Below, in pieces: positions 1 to 9,700 of a stretch of 64,000 nt of DNA (position 1 is the stretch's first letter; every line of letters begins with the position of its first letter). Where the stretch lies: positions 434,001-498,000 of the forward strand of contig NZ_SPUI01000003.1 in assembly GCF_004522095.1 (NCBI RefSeq), written 5' to 3'. The position numbers were made by a program, and so were the translations under genes. The notes beneath the pieces are model-generated. The model saw only the letters and a list, made by a program, of their open reading frames with translations, did not search any database and had not been told where the DNA came from. The DNA comes from Nocardioides sp. 503 (GTDB lineage Bacteria; Actinomycetota; Actinomycetes; Propionibacteriales; Nocardioidaceae).

Positions 1-1189
1 CCACGCCGAGGCGCGTCATCTCCTCGCGCACCCGGGTGAGCACCGACGAGGACCGGAACAGTCCAGCGCGCGCGTGCCGCGGCAGCGTGGCCATCGACAG
101 GTTGTCGCCCACCGTCATCGAGGGGAACAGCCCCTCCTCCTGGCGCTTGCCGGGCACGTAGGCGATGCCGGAGCGGAAGGCCTGCCGGTAGCCGGTGACC
201 CGCGTCCACGAGCCGTCGCGGTCGACCTCGACCCGGCCGGAGGCGGTGGGCCGGACGCCGGCCAGGACCTCGACCAGGTGGGAGCCGCCCTGCCCGTCCA
301 GGCCGCCGATGCCGAGGATCTCCCCACGGCGTACGTCGAGGTCGAACGCCGGCGCCTGCGCGACCAGGCTCAGGTCGACGCCGCGCAGCACGACGTCGGC
401 GGCCTGCCTCGAGCGGGCCCCGGCCCGCACGTGGTGCTCGCCGGCGTCGCTGCGCCCGCTCATCATGGAGAGCAGGCGGGCGGGGGTCGCCTCGTCCTTG
501 CCCACGGTGCCGACGGTCCGACCCGAGCGCTGCACCGTGGCGCGGTCGATGAGGATCTCGAGCTCGTCCATCCGGTGGGAGACGAAGAGGACGCTGCGCC
601 CCTCGCGCCGGTGGTCGGCGAGCACGGCGAAGAGCCGGTCGCGGGTGGACAGGTCCAGCGCGGAGGTCGCCTCGTCGAGGATCAGCAGCTTCCACGGGCG
701 CACCAACGCACGGGTGAGGGTCAGCACCTGGCGCTCGGCGAGCGAGAGGTGGTGCGGCGAGCTCTGCAGGATCGCGGGCGAGGCACCCAGGGACGCCACG
801 ACCCGCTCGGCGGCCTCGCGCTCGGCCCGCCCTGAGCGGGCCCTGCGGAAGATGCCGTCGGTGCCGGCGAAGACGTTGTCCAGGCCCGAGCACTCGTCGG
901 AGACCAGCGTCTCCTGGAAGACCGTGACGATCTCGTGGCGCTGGGCGGCGGCCGGCGAGCGCAGGTCGACGGCCTTGCCACCGACGCGGACCTCGCCCTC
1001 GGTGGGGCGCATGATCCCGCTGAGCAGCTTGACGACGGTGCTCTTGCCCGAGCCGTTCTCGCCCACGAGGCCGTGCACCTCGCCGGGCGCGATGCTCAGG
1101 CGGCAGTCGCTCAGGGCGACCGTGGGGCCGTAGCGGTGGGTGATGCCGGCCAGCTCGACGACGGCCGGCTCGAGGGGAGGAGTGCTCAT
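1..1189 (-). CDS. Sugar ABC transporter ATP-binding protein (C-terminus cut off by window edge)
   Basis: Energises import of a sugar-like solute at the inner face of the membrane. About 396 codons are visible, starting at ATG 1189 and running off the left edge. The protein has the tandem two-nucleotide-binding-domain layout of sugar importers of the RbsA/XylG/MglA type. The first domain has Walker A GENGSGKST near residue 44, signature LSLAERQ and Walker B LLILDEATSALD with a following SHRMDE H-loop. The second domain begins near residue 290 and has the usual degenerate P-loop region (GIGGLDGQG). The start lies one base after the permease stop (TGAGATG), so translation is probably coupled. 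It is the last visible gene of an operon with the permease and the lipoprotein. The sugar cannot be named. Confidence 0.93.
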   Translation of the reverse strand, partial: MSTPPLEPAVVELAGITHRYGPTVALSDCRLSIAPGEVHGLVGENGSGKSTVVKLLSGIMRPTEGEVRVGGKAVDLRSPAAAQRHEIVTVFQETLVSDECSGLDNVFAGTDGIFRRARSGRAEREAAERVVASLGASPAILQSSPHHLSLAERQVLTLTRALVRPWKLLILDEATSALDLSTRDRLFAVLADHRREGRSVLFVSHRMDELEILIDRATVQRSGRTVGTVGKDEATPARLLSMMSGRSDAGEHHVRAGARSRQAADVVLRGVDLSLVAQAPAFDLDVRRGEILGIGGLDGQGGSHLVEVLAGVRPTASGRVEVDRDGSWTRVTGYRQAFRSGIAYVPGKRQEEGLFPSMTVGDNLSMATLPRHARAGLFRSSSVLTRVREEMTRLGV

Positions 1190-1190
1190 C

Positions 1191-2204
1191 TCACAGCCTC
1201 TGGGCGACGTGACGGTCACGGCCGTAGACCGTGATCAGGAGGAGGATGGCGACGCCGAGCATCACCTGCTGCATGTTCGGACCGATCTCGAGACCGACCA
1301 GCAGCGTGGTGAACATGGTCGTCACCAGCACCCCGGCGACCGTGCGGGCGTAGGTGCCGGCACCGCCGAGCAGGGAGGTGCCGCCCACGACCACCGCGGT
1401 GATGGTGGAGAAGAGGTAGGGGTCGCCGATGCTGACCGACGCGCCGCCGCTGAAGCCGGCGAGCAGCACGCCCGCGGCGCTGGCGCACAGCGCACCCACG
1501 GAGTAGACGACCACGCGGACCACGACCGGGCGGACCAGCGCGAGCCGGGCCGCGCGCTCGTTGCTGCCGAGGGCGTAGAGCCGGCGACCGAAGACGGTGC
1601 GCCGCTCGACGAGGAGCACCACCGCGAGGGTGGCGAGCCAGAGGATGACCGCCGCCGGGACGCCGATCCCCCACACCGACCCGACCGGTGAGACGGCGTC
1701 GGTGATGAAGCCGGGCACGTCACCGCCGGTGTTGCCGTCGGTGGCGACCAGGACCGAGCCGGTCACGAGGGAGGCCATGCCGAGCGTGACCACCAACGGG
1801 TGCAGCCCGAAGAGGCTGGACAGCAGCCCGTTGGCGGTCCCGATCGCGAGCGACACCACGACGACCAGCAGGACGATGCGGGGGAAGCCCCACCCCTCGG
1901 CGTACAGGGTGGTCACCAGGACGTTGGCCATCCCGATGGTGGCGGGGATGGAGAGGTCGATGCCACCGATCATCACGGCCCACGTCTGCCCCACGGCGGC
2001 GAGGCCGAGGACCGAGGCCAGCACCAGCAGCGACATGACGCCCGTCGTCGAGAGCACACCCGGTGTGGTGAGCGTCAGGACGACGAACATGGCGACCGGC
2101 GACAGGTAGACCAGCACGCTGGAGGCGCGCGCCGTCCTGCGCTTCGGGGGCGGCGGGGACGCGGCGGCCAGCGACGGGTCCCCGTGGGTGATGGTGGTGG
2201 ACAT
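1191..2204 (-). CDS. Sugar ABC transporter permease (RbsC/BPD_transp_2 family)
   Basis: Membrane component of the sugar importer, 337 residues. I start it at ATG 2204 because an AGGAG ribosome site sits just upstream and the protein then begins with a short hydrophilic stretch (STTITHGDPSLAAASPPPP) before the first membrane segment (SVLVYLSPVAMFVVLTL). About eight to ten hydrophobic segments follow, with the family loop around residues 210-230 (GRRLYALGSNERAARLA), the EAA-like coupling loop of RbsC-type permeases. It sits between the lipoprotein gene (14 nt upstream) and the ATPase gene (1 nt downstream), so the three form one operon. Confidence 0.92.
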   Translation of the reverse strand: MSTTITHGDPSLAAASPPPPKRRTARASSVLVYLSPVAMFVVLTLTTPGVLSTTGVMSLLVLASVLGLAAVGQTWAVMIGGIDLSIPATIGMANVLVTTLYAEGWGFPRIVLLVVVVSLAIGTANGLLSSLFGLHPLVVTLGMASLVTGSVLVATDGNTGGDVPGFITDAVSPVGSVWGIGVPAAVILWLATLAVVLLVERRTVFGRRLYALGSNERAARLALVRPVVVRVVVYSVGALCASAAGVLLAGFSGGASVSIGDPYLFSTITAVVVGGTSLLGGAGTYARTVAGVLVTTMFTTLLVGLEIGPNMQQVMLGVAILLLITVYGRDRHVAQRL

Positions 2205-2218
2205 CGACCTCTCCTGGA

Positions 2219-3514
2219 CTACTTGACGGGGAGCTGGTCGAGGCGCGACTCGAACGTCGCCGGCTCGTCGCCCCCGCTGAACAGGTCGTCGTAGTAGCTG
2301 CTGGGCACCGACTCGCCGTCGAGCGGCTGGGCGTTGCACCCGCTGCTCAGCGTCATCTCCGGCTTGTAGAACTCGTCGAAGTTCGAGGCGTTGATCTCCG
2401 GCAGCGGGTAGAGCAGCGTGTTGAGCTCGGGCTGCTGCCCGGCGAGCATGCGCAGCGCGACCTTGAACGCCTCGACGACTCCCTGGCCGGCGCCCTGGGT
2501 GAAGCCGATGGACTCCTTGTCCGTCTTCTTCCAGTTGGCGAGCCAGGCGCAGGCGCCCTCGAAGCCGGTGACGAACGGCAGGTCGCGACCGGCCTGCTCG
2601 AAGGCCTCGGTCACGGGCACGGCGCAGACGCCGCCGTCCCAGACGCCGGCCACGTCGTCGGGGTGGGTCGTGAGGTACTGAAGCATCTGCGACTTGATCG
2701 TCGAGGGCGTCCACTCACCGGTGATGTGCTCGACGGTGAGACCGGCCTCCTCGAAGACCTGGGTGGCGCCGGCCTGCCGCGCCTCGGCCGCCGCGACGCC
2801 GGGGATGCCGTCGCACATGACGACCGTCCCCTCGCCGCCGGTCTTCTCGACCAGCCACTTCGCCGACGTCTGGCCGGCGAAGTAGGAGCCGAAGTCGGAC
2901 TGGATCGCGTTGGTGCAGTCGGTGCCCGTCTGCATGACGACCACGAGGACACCGGCGTCCTTGGCGCTCTCGAACGCGTTGCACAGGCCCACCGTCGGGG
3001 GCTGCATCACCAGGACGACGTCGCAGCCCTTCTGCACCATGGTGTTGACCTGGGTGGCCTGGAGGCTGGCGTTGTTGTCGGCGTCGGAGACGATCATGTC
3101 GCCGTCGACCAGGCCCTGCTCGTCGAGCTGGTCGACGATGCCCTCGGCCACGGTCAGGCCCTCCTGGCGCCAGGTGTTGCCCTGGTAGGAGCTGGAGTAG
3201 CAGAACTTCCACGGAGCCTTGGACGGCTTCCAGTCGGCGTAGGGGTTGGGGCCCAGCCGGGTGGAGTGCCAGAAGCCGGCGTAGGCGTCGCGGGCCGAGG
3301 CCGGCACGTCCTCGAGGGCGGCGGTGTCCGCCTCGGTGGCGGGCTTGCCCGTCCCGAGCGCCGTGTACTCGTCGGCCGACGCGCTGTCGCCGTCCTCGTC
3401 GGCGGACAGCCCGCCACACGCGGTGAGCAGGACGACGAAGCCGACGAGCAGGACGGCCAGCGCGGATCGGCGCCAGCCTGCCCGCGAGGTCTCAGGTGTT
3501 GAAGGTGCGGTCAC
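2219..3514 (-). CDS. Sugar ABC transporter substrate-binding lipoprotein (periplasmic binding protein family)
   Basis: Extracellular solute-binding lipoprotein of 431 residues. The start is taken as GTG 3514 because GAGGAG lies 7 nt upstream, and the resulting N-terminus is a lipoprotein signal: RRSALAVLLVGFVVLLTAC with lipobox LTAC at about residue 33. The mature part begins with an acidic linker, then a type I periplasmic-binding-protein fold (KFCYSSSYQGNTWRQEG early; DVVLVMQPPTVGLCNA in the middle; GVWDGGVCAVPVTEAFEQAG late). Several cysteine pairs in the mature domain are more than usual for this family. It is the first gene of the importer operon and faces a GntR-type regulator across a 180-nt intergenic region. 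Ligand unknown. Confidence 0.9.
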   Translation of the reverse strand: MTAPSTPETSRAGWRRSALAVLLVGFVVLLTACGGLSADEDGDSASADEYTALGTGKPATEADTAALEDVPASARDAYAGFWHSTRLGPNPYADWKPSKAPWKFCYSSSYQGNTWRQEGLTVAEGIVDQLDEQGLVDGDMIVSDADNNASLQATQVNTMVQKGCDVVLVMQPPTVGLCNAFESAKDAGVLVVVMQTGTDCTNAIQSDFGSYFAGQTSAKWLVEKTGGEGTVVMCDGIPGVAAAEARQAGATQVFEEAGLTVEHITGEWTPSTIKSQMLQYLTTHPDDVAGVWDGGVCAVPVTEAFEQAGRDLPFVTGFEGACAWLANWKKTDKESIGFTQGAGQGVVEAFKVALRMLAGQQPELNTLLYPLPEINASNFDEFYKPEMTLSSGCNAQPLDGESVPSSYYDDLFSGGDEPATFESRLDQLPVK

Positions 3515-3561
3515 GACAGTGCTCCTCGTTCGAACGGTGGATGTGCGGCAGGTCACCTCGA

Positions 3562-3589
3562 TTGACATGTAACATACAACACGTCACAT
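3562..3589 (+). promoter_or_regulatory. Divergent promoter/operator between sugar importer and GntR regulator
   Basis: An A/T-richer stretch in a GC-rich genome. TTGACA at 3562-3567 is a good -35 for the rightward regulator gene. It overlaps an inverted repeat ATGTAAC (3567-3573), 9-nt spacer, GTCACAT (3583-3589), where 6 of 7 positions pair. FCD-type GntR proteins bind short palindromes of this kind, so this is a reasonable autoregulatory operator also covering the importer promoter. The assignment is inference. Confidence 0.45.
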
Positions 3590-3694
3590 GCCACACCGTC
3601 AACGTTCGTGATCCAGGTGAGAGCGGACCGTTACGATCTGCTTCGCTCACCCCTGGCGACCCACCGCCGAGGCACACCCGACGATCGGAGTCCG

Positions 3695-4396
3695 ATGGAA
3701 CCGCTCCAGAGCCAGGGGTCGATGACCGACCGCGCGACGTCCGCGCTCCGTTCGGCGATCCTGCGCGGCGACCTGGAGCCCAACACGCTGCACGCGGTGC
3801 ACACCGTGGCGGAGTCGCTCGGGGTGTCGCGCACGCCCGTGCGCGAGGCGCTGATCCGCCTGGCGGCCGAGGGCATGGTGCGGGTGCAGCGCAACCGCGG
3901 CTTCGTGGTGCTGCGGCACTCCCCCCGGGACCTGGTGGAGATCTTCTCGCTGCGCCTGCTGCTGGAGGTGCCGGCCACGCGCGCCGCGGCGTCCCTGGCG
4001 ACCCCCGACGACGTCGCCGCCCTGGACGCCGACATCGCGCGGATGCGCGACGCGATGGCGGCCGACGACGCCGAGCTGTTCCTGCGCGAGGACCGCCAGT
4101 TCCACCGGACCCTGCTGTCGATCAGCGGCAACGAGCGGCTGACCGAGTTCGTCGACAGCCTGCGCAACGTCGTGCTCAGCAGCGGCGTCAGCACCGCCAA
4201 CCGGACCGAGTCGATCGGCGAGATCCTCGAGCCCCACCTGGAGCTGCTGCGCCTCGTGCGCGACGGCAAGCCGACCGAGGCGGCGGCGTCCATGCACGAG
4301 CACCTGGTCAGCACCGGGCACAAGCTGCTCACCCAGGAGTTCGGCGACGAGGCCGCCGCCAGCTTCGCCGACGCCCTGGGCGCCTACGAGGCCTGA
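3695..4396 (+). CDS. GntR family transcriptional regulator (FadR/FCD subfamily)
   Basis: DNA-binding regulator of 233 residues. ATG 3695 is chosen because GGAG lies 5 nt upstream; an in-frame ATG at 3722 would shorten it by 9 residues. Residues ~10-75 form the winged helix-turn-helix (TSALRSAILRGDLEP; VAESLGVSRTPVREALIRL). The remainder is an all-helical FCD ligand domain (LLLEVPATRAAA; EDRQFHRTLL; HLELLRLVRDGK) with the Asp/His residues that bind a metal and carboxylate ligand in this family. It is transcribed away from the sugar importer and probably controls it and itself, responding to the substrate or a sugar-acid product. Confidence 0.9.
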   Translation: MEPLQSQGSMTDRATSALRSAILRGDLEPNTLHAVHTVAESLGVSRTPVREALIRLAAEGMVRVQRNRGFVVLRHSPRDLVEIFSLRLLLEVPATRAAASLATPDDVAALDADIARMRDAMAADDAELFLREDRQFHRTLLSISGNERLTEFVDSLRNVVLSSGVSTANRTESIGEILEPHLELLRLVRDGKPTEAAASMHEHLVSTGHKLLTQEFGDEAAASFADALGAYEA

Positions 4397-4408
4397 GCTC
4401 CGGACCGC

Positions 4409-5650
4409 TCAGGCGAGCGCCAGGCTGCGCCACGTGGTCAGGACCGCGGCCGTCATCGTGACGGCGGCGAAGCCGAGCAGGACCGTGACCGGAGCGAGGA
4501 CCAGCAGGGCCAGGCCGGTGAGCAGGACCGGGACGGTCAGACCCGCGTAGGCGGTGAGGAACAGGGCGGCGAGGACCTCGCCGCGCGACTCCGCCGGAGC
4601 CAGCGCCGCGGCCCTGGCCACCGCGGAGCGGAAGACCAGTCCGACCCCGACGCCGGTGACGACCGCACCGACCAGGAACGCCGGCAGAGAGGCCCCGGCG
4701 CCGCCGGCGGCGACGGTCGCGAGACCGACGACGAGGGCGGCGGTGCCGTCGCGGAGCTGGCGCCGGGGCGACCAGGCGCCGGCGAGCACCTGGGCGAGGG
4801 CGGCAGAGGCGAACACGGAGAACGTCACGGCCCCGGCGAGCAGGTGGTCGCGGTGGCCGAGCACCGTGACCAGGAAGGTCGGGGCGAGCGCCGTGAACAT
4901 CCCGAAGACCGCGAACGCCGCGCAGGCACTGGCTCCTGCGGCCCAGAAGGCGCTTCGCGCCTCCGGCGGCACGGCGACGCGTTGCGGACGGTAGGGCGCG
5001 CGGACCTCGGGCCGGGACACGGTCTCGGGCACCCGGCTCATTGCCACCGCAGCCACGACGAGGAGCACCAGGAACACGGCGTACGGCGTGACCAGCGGCG
5101 CCGGCGCGTACTCCGCGAGGAGCCCACCGACGAGCGGGCCCAGCGCGAGGCCGCCGATGTTGGCGAGCCCGGCCACGGTCGAGGCGTGCCGCGGGCCGGC
5201 CCCGGGCCGAGCGACCCCGCGCAGCTCGCCGAGGTGGGCCGTGGCCGACGCGGTGAGGGTCCCGACGCCGATCCCGCAGAGGAGCCGGGCGACCAGCAGG
5301 GCCGGCAGCGAGGTGGACGCGAGGAACACCAGCGCCGAGACGACCTCGACCAGGATCGAGACCAGGATGAGCGGTCGCCGGCCGAGGGCGTCGCTGAGGT
5401 GGCCGGCGAGCAGGAGGCTGGCCATCACGCCCACCGCGAAGGCCGCGAAGATGACGGTCACCACGACCGGCGCGAAGCCGGACTGCTGCTGGTAGATCGC
5501 GTAGAGCGGCGTCGGCACGGTCGCGAAGGCCATGACCGTGAGGAACGAGAGAGCGACGACCCAGTAGCCGCCTGCGTGGCGGGCGCGGTGGGTGTGGTCG
5601 GGGACGAGGACCGGGCGAGCAGTGGCGCTGGTGGGGGCGGTGGTGGACAT
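4409..5650 (-). CDS. MFS transporter (drug/metabolite efflux type)
   Basis: Integral membrane transporter of 413 residues with about 12 hydrophobic helices. Motif A of the major facilitator superfamily is clear after helix 2 (GHLSDALGRRP), and helix 5 carries a Gly/Pro-rich motif-C-like stretch (NIGGLALGPLVGGLLAEY) as in antiporters. I start it at ATG 5650; an in-frame TTG at 5686 exists, but 5650 leaves an 82-nt gap to the divergent LysR gene, which suits a shared control region. Substrate unknown. Most likely regulated by the LysR protein next to it. It converges on the GntR gene (stops 12 nt apart). Confidence 0.88.
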   Translation of the reverse strand: MSTTAPTSATARPVLVPDHTHRARHAGGYWVVALSFLTVMAFATVPTPLYAIYQQQSGFAPVVVTVIFAAFAVGVMASLLLAGHLSDALGRRPLILVSILVEVVSALVFLASTSLPALLVARLLCGIGVGTLTASATAHLGELRGVARPGAGPRHASTVAGLANIGGLALGPLVGGLLAEYAPAPLVTPYAVFLVLLVVAAVAMSRVPETVSRPEVRAPYRPQRVAVPPEARSAFWAAGASACAAFAVFGMFTALAPTFLVTVLGHRDHLLAGAVTFSVFASAALAQVLAGAWSPRRQLRDGTAALVVGLATVAAGGAGASLPAFLVGAVVTGVGVGLVFRSAVARAAALAPAESRGEVLAALFLTAYAGLTVPVLLTGLALLVLAPVTVLLGFAAVTMTAAVLTTWRSLALA

Positions 5651-5732
5651 GCGACCAGCGTGCGCCGTCGGACTCCGTGAGTCCAACGAAGAATCATGGA
5701 CGCGCTCATCGATCAGACCGCATAATCATGGC

Positions 5733-6614
5733 ATGGAGCTCCGCGCACTCGAGCAGTTCGTCGCCGTCGCCGAGGAGCTGAGCGTGACCCGGGCGGCCCT
5801 GCGGCTCTTCGCCGCGCAGTCGACGGTGTCCGCCGGGCTGCGCAGCCTCGAGCGAGAGCTGGGCACCACGCTGTTCGTGCGCACGACGCGGAGCATGCGG
5901 CTGACCCCGGCCGGCGAGCGGGCCCTGCCCGAGGCGCGGGCGACGCTGGCCGCGGCGGGCCGGCTGCGCGACGCCACCGCCGAGGACGACGGCGAGCTGC
6001 GGGGTCGGGTGCGCCTGGGCTCCTTCGCCGCGCTCGACGTGCTCGACCTGCCCCGACTGGTCGCGGACTTCCGCGGTCGCCACCCCCTGGTCGACCTGGC
6101 TCTCGTCGCGTCCCCGACCGGCTCCTCCGGCCTGCTCGACGACCTGCGCCACGGCCGCATCGACGTCGCCTTCTCGGGCCTGCGCGACCAGGACGACGCG
6201 AGCCTCGAGGCCGTCGCGCTCCTCTCCTTCCCGTTCGTGGCCCTGGTCCCCCAGGGCCACCACCTCGCCCGGCGCAAGCGGGTACGGCTCGCCGAGCTGG
6301 CCGACGAGCCGTGGGTGGACACCGTGGCGGGCTACGGCAACCGGGTCCTGCTGGACCGGACGATGCTCGAGAGGTCGCTGCGGCGACGGCTCGTCGTCCA
6401 GCTCGGGGACCTGCCGTCGGTGGCGGGGTTCGTGGCCGCGGGGGTCGGGGTCGCGGTGCTCCCGGACGCCGTGCCCACCGGCGACTGCGTCAGGCTCGCC
6501 CTCGCCGACGGCCCGCCGCCGTGGGAGGTCTCGCTCCACTGGCGGCGGGACCAGCCGCTCGGGGCCGCGGCACGGGCCCTCGTGGACACGCTGGTCGAGG
6601 CCGCAGGCCACTGA
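5733..6614 (+). CDS. LysR family transcriptional regulator
   Basis: Regulator of 293 residues with the standard LysR layout. Residues 1-60 form the N-terminal helix-turn-helix (MELRALEQFVAVAEEL; AAQSTVSAGLRSLERELG; LFVRTTRSMRLTPAG). The co-inducer-binding domain starts near residue 90 (GRVRLGSFAALDVLDLPRL) and ends with the typical VAAGVGVAVLPD stretch. It is divergent from the MFS gene with an 82-nt gap containing the A/T-rich stretch GAATCATGGA, so it probably controls that transporter. ATG 5733 fits the start of the family alignment. The ligand is not predictable. Confidence 0.92.
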   Translation: MELRALEQFVAVAEELSVTRAALRLFAAQSTVSAGLRSLERELGTTLFVRTTRSMRLTPAGERALPEARATLAAAGRLRDATAEDDGELRGRVRLGSFAALDVLDLPRLVADFRGRHPLVDLALVASPTGSSGLLDDLRHGRIDVAFSGLRDQDDASLEAVALLSFPFVALVPQGHHLARRKRVRLAELADEPWVDTVAGYGNRVLLDRTMLERSLRRRLVVQLGDLPSVAGFVAAGVGVAVLPDAVPTGDCVRLALADGPPPWEVSLHWRRDQPLGAAARALVDTLVEAAGH

Positions 6615-6680
6615 GCGACGACGAGGGTCTCGAGACAGGCGCCAGGGCGCTCCTCAACCCCCGGGGCCCGGACGCAGCAG

Positions 6681-6710
6681 GGCCGGCAGCACCCGAGGGT
6701 GCTGCCGGCC
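6681..6710. terminator. Bidirectional hairpin terminator
   Basis: A perfect 14-bp stem (GGCCGGCAGCACCC, 6681-6694, with its complement at 6697-6710) around a 2-nt loop, placed exactly between the convergent LysR and carboxypeptidase genes. There is no T-run on either side, as is common for actinobacterial terminators. Confidence 0.75.
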
Positions 6711-6726
6711 CCGTGCTCGGCTCAGG

Positions 6727-9700
6727 TCAGCGGACGCGCACCACCTTGCGGGTGGTGGACGCCTTGACCCGGGCGTTGCCGGCGTAGCTGACGACCAGCG
6801 TCTTCTTGCCGGCCTTGCCCAGCTTGGAGAGCGTCAGCACGACCCGGCCGTTGGCGCCGACCGTCCCGCGGCCGACCACCTTGCCACCGGAGCGGACCAC
6901 GACCTGCCCGGCGACGGGCGCCGAGGCCGTGACCTTCACGGTCAGCCGGGCCCGGGTGCTCCGGGTGATGCGCCCCGGGGCCACCTTGGTGACGGCGACC
7001 TTGGAGGCCACCTTCACCACCGGCGCCGCAGTGACCTGCACCGTCACCGGGGCCGAGGAGCTGCCGGCGGTGACGTCGTCACCGGAGTACGTCGCCACGA
7101 CCGGGACGGACCCGGCCTTGGTGAACGGGCCCACGGCGCCGCTGGCCTTGCCGTCGGCGCCGACCGGCAGGGTGCCGATGGTGTCGCCGCCGGCCGTGAG
7201 GGTGACCGTGCCCGAGGGCGCGAGCTCGAAGTCGTTGGTCGCGGTCACGGTGACCGTGGCCGTGGACTTCTGCCCCTGCTTGACGCTCGTCGGGGCGAGC
7301 GACAGCTCGACCGTCGACGCGGCCGCCTCCGGCGACCACTCCGGGTCGGCGATCCACTTGCGGTAGCTCCGGTCGGCCGCGTCGGTCGGGTCGTAGCCGG
7401 CCTCCACGTTGTCGGCCGGGTCGACGGCGTACCAGTGGATCGGGGTGCCCTTGGCGACGCTCAGGCGCTTGCCGCCCTCGCGGTCGCCCTCGGACTCCCA
7501 GCGGATGCCGTTCTCCTTCGTGGGAGCGGTGCCGTCCAGCGTGTAGTAGATCTCCGCCGCCTCGTCCGAGGTGAAGGTGAAGTCCACCCGGTCGGGGTCG
7601 CTGGTCTCCGCGAACTCGATCGCCGTGGTCGGCGCCTTCACGTCCAGCTCCTCGTCGCGGGCGACGCGGAGCAGCTCGATCAGGCCGTTGGCGTACTCCA
7701 GGGCCTCCTGGTGCGCGCCCGGACCGGTCGGCGTGAGGGACTCGAAGGGGGGCTGGAAGGTGCGGCCCACCTCGAAGTTCCAGCCGTAGAGGCCGTACTT
7801 GTACCAGGCGAGGTCACCGGAGTTGCCCGCCGCGGAGTAGAGCACGTCGATGATCGGGCCCGTGCGGGCCGGGGTCACCGTCATGCCGCGCTGGCGCTTG
7901 ATCGCGGTGAGGATCCGGCTCGAGGCCTGCCAGAAGTAGGCCTCCTCGCCGACGGTCGGACGAGGTGCCGTCACCCGACCCTCGTCCTTGTACGCGCCCG
8001 GGGCCCACATGAAGTAGTCACCCGAGGAGTGCATGTTCATCGAGTAGCGCATGTTGGGCTTGGCCATCATCCAGTCGACGTTGCGCGCCTCCGGCTCGGA
8101 CAGCTCCGTGGGGCCGGCGTAGGTGTCGCTGGTGCAGTTCGTCGCCGACGCCCCCGAGTAGCCGTCGTGCGCGCTGTACTCGGTGAAGTTGCGGTTGAGG
8201 TCGACGCCCCAGCTGTTGCGGCCGGCGGCGTCGTAGACCCCGCCCTTCGCGCAGTGCCGCGTCATGTTGCGACGCTGCGAGGCGAAGTCGAAGAACGAGT
8301 AGTGACCGCCGTCGGGGTTGATGGACGGGGCGATCCAGATCTCGAGGTTGTCGACGAGCTCACGCGTGGGGGCGTGCGTCGAGTAGTTGCGCAGCAGCCG
8401 CTCCGCGGCCTCGAGGGTGACCAGCGGCGGGACCCACTCGCGGGCGTGCTCCTGGGCGTAGGCCAGGACACCCGGCTTGGAGCCGTCGCGGGTCTTGCCG
8501 ATCTTGATCGCGTAGACCTTCTGCGGGTCACGGGAGACCCATGCCGGCGCGCTGAGGTTGTCGCTCAGCGCGATGACCGGGGTCGCACGCACGACGCCGG
8601 TGCCGGTCTCGGCCCGGTAGGGGTAGGCGTCGACCAGCGCAGCAGCAGTGGGGTTGGCCTTGATCGCGGCCACCACCTCGGCCACCGTGCTGACGATCGC
8701 GCCCGCACCGTCGGTCGCGGGAGTGATCGTGACGGCGTTGCCGGCCACCGTGACCTCGAGGACCGCGTTAGCCGCGCCGGGGTCGACGATCTGGGCCGTG
8801 AGGTCGTTGCCACCCTCGTGGCCCCAGGCCAGGGACTCGATGCCGAGCCGGGAGGCGTTGGGGGTCGCGGTGACGGGGAGCAGCTGGCCCGTGACGGTGG
8901 TGCCGCCGTTGCGGATCCTGGTGGCGTCCTGCAGCGAGATGCCGACGGTCGGCAGGGTGACGGCCGTCGTGCTGCCGGTGGGGGTGGCGGCACCGCTGGG
9001 AGCGGTGGCGAGGCCCGGCGTGGCGTTGACCAGGGCGACGGCGACGGCGCCGGCGTTCTGGGCGTTCAGCACCTTGTCGGCCAGGCTGCACTCACCGCGG
9101 TCGATGACCGCGATCGCGCCGGCCGGGAAGCCGGTGAACGCGCCGCAGCCCATGCTCGGCGTCGCCGCCGGCCAGGCCGGGTTGGCGGCCGCGGTGACGC
9201 GGCGCACCGCGACCGGCGCGGTCGTGGTCGTGGCGGTGGGAGCCAACGTCGCCCAGGCGCCGCTGGCTGCCGCGGCGTACGGGAGGTCGACGCTGCGACC
9301 GCCGATCGTCGCGCTGAGCCGGCTGACCGGCTCGAGCAGCGCCTGCGCCTTGCGCCGGTAGCCCTGGGAGGCGTTGGGGAGCTCGACGACCTCGGCGAGA
9401 TCGGGGTACGTCGCCGCCAGCTGCTTGATCCGGGCGTAGAGCTCGGTCGGCACGAGGTACTTGTTGACGAAGTCCTCCTGGTAGCCGGCGCCCTTGAACG
9501 GGTCCTGCTCGGAGCCGGTCGGGAGCCAGTCGTTGACCTTCGCGATGGCGACGTCGCCGCTCGGGCTGGTGATCTGGACCCGGTCGGGACGGGTGGACTC
9601 ACCGCGGACGTCGACGTTCACGTTGGTCGCACCGAGGTGGTAGAGGTAGACGCCGGCGTCGACGAAGCGCGTGATGGTCTGCGTCCCGCCGGAGCCCATC

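Noticed and set aside
5651..5686. Upstream in-frame TTG start of the MFS gene at 5686
   Set aside because: TTG is rare, and the 12 extra residues are not hydrophobic or family-like. ATG 5650 leaves a normal divergent control region.
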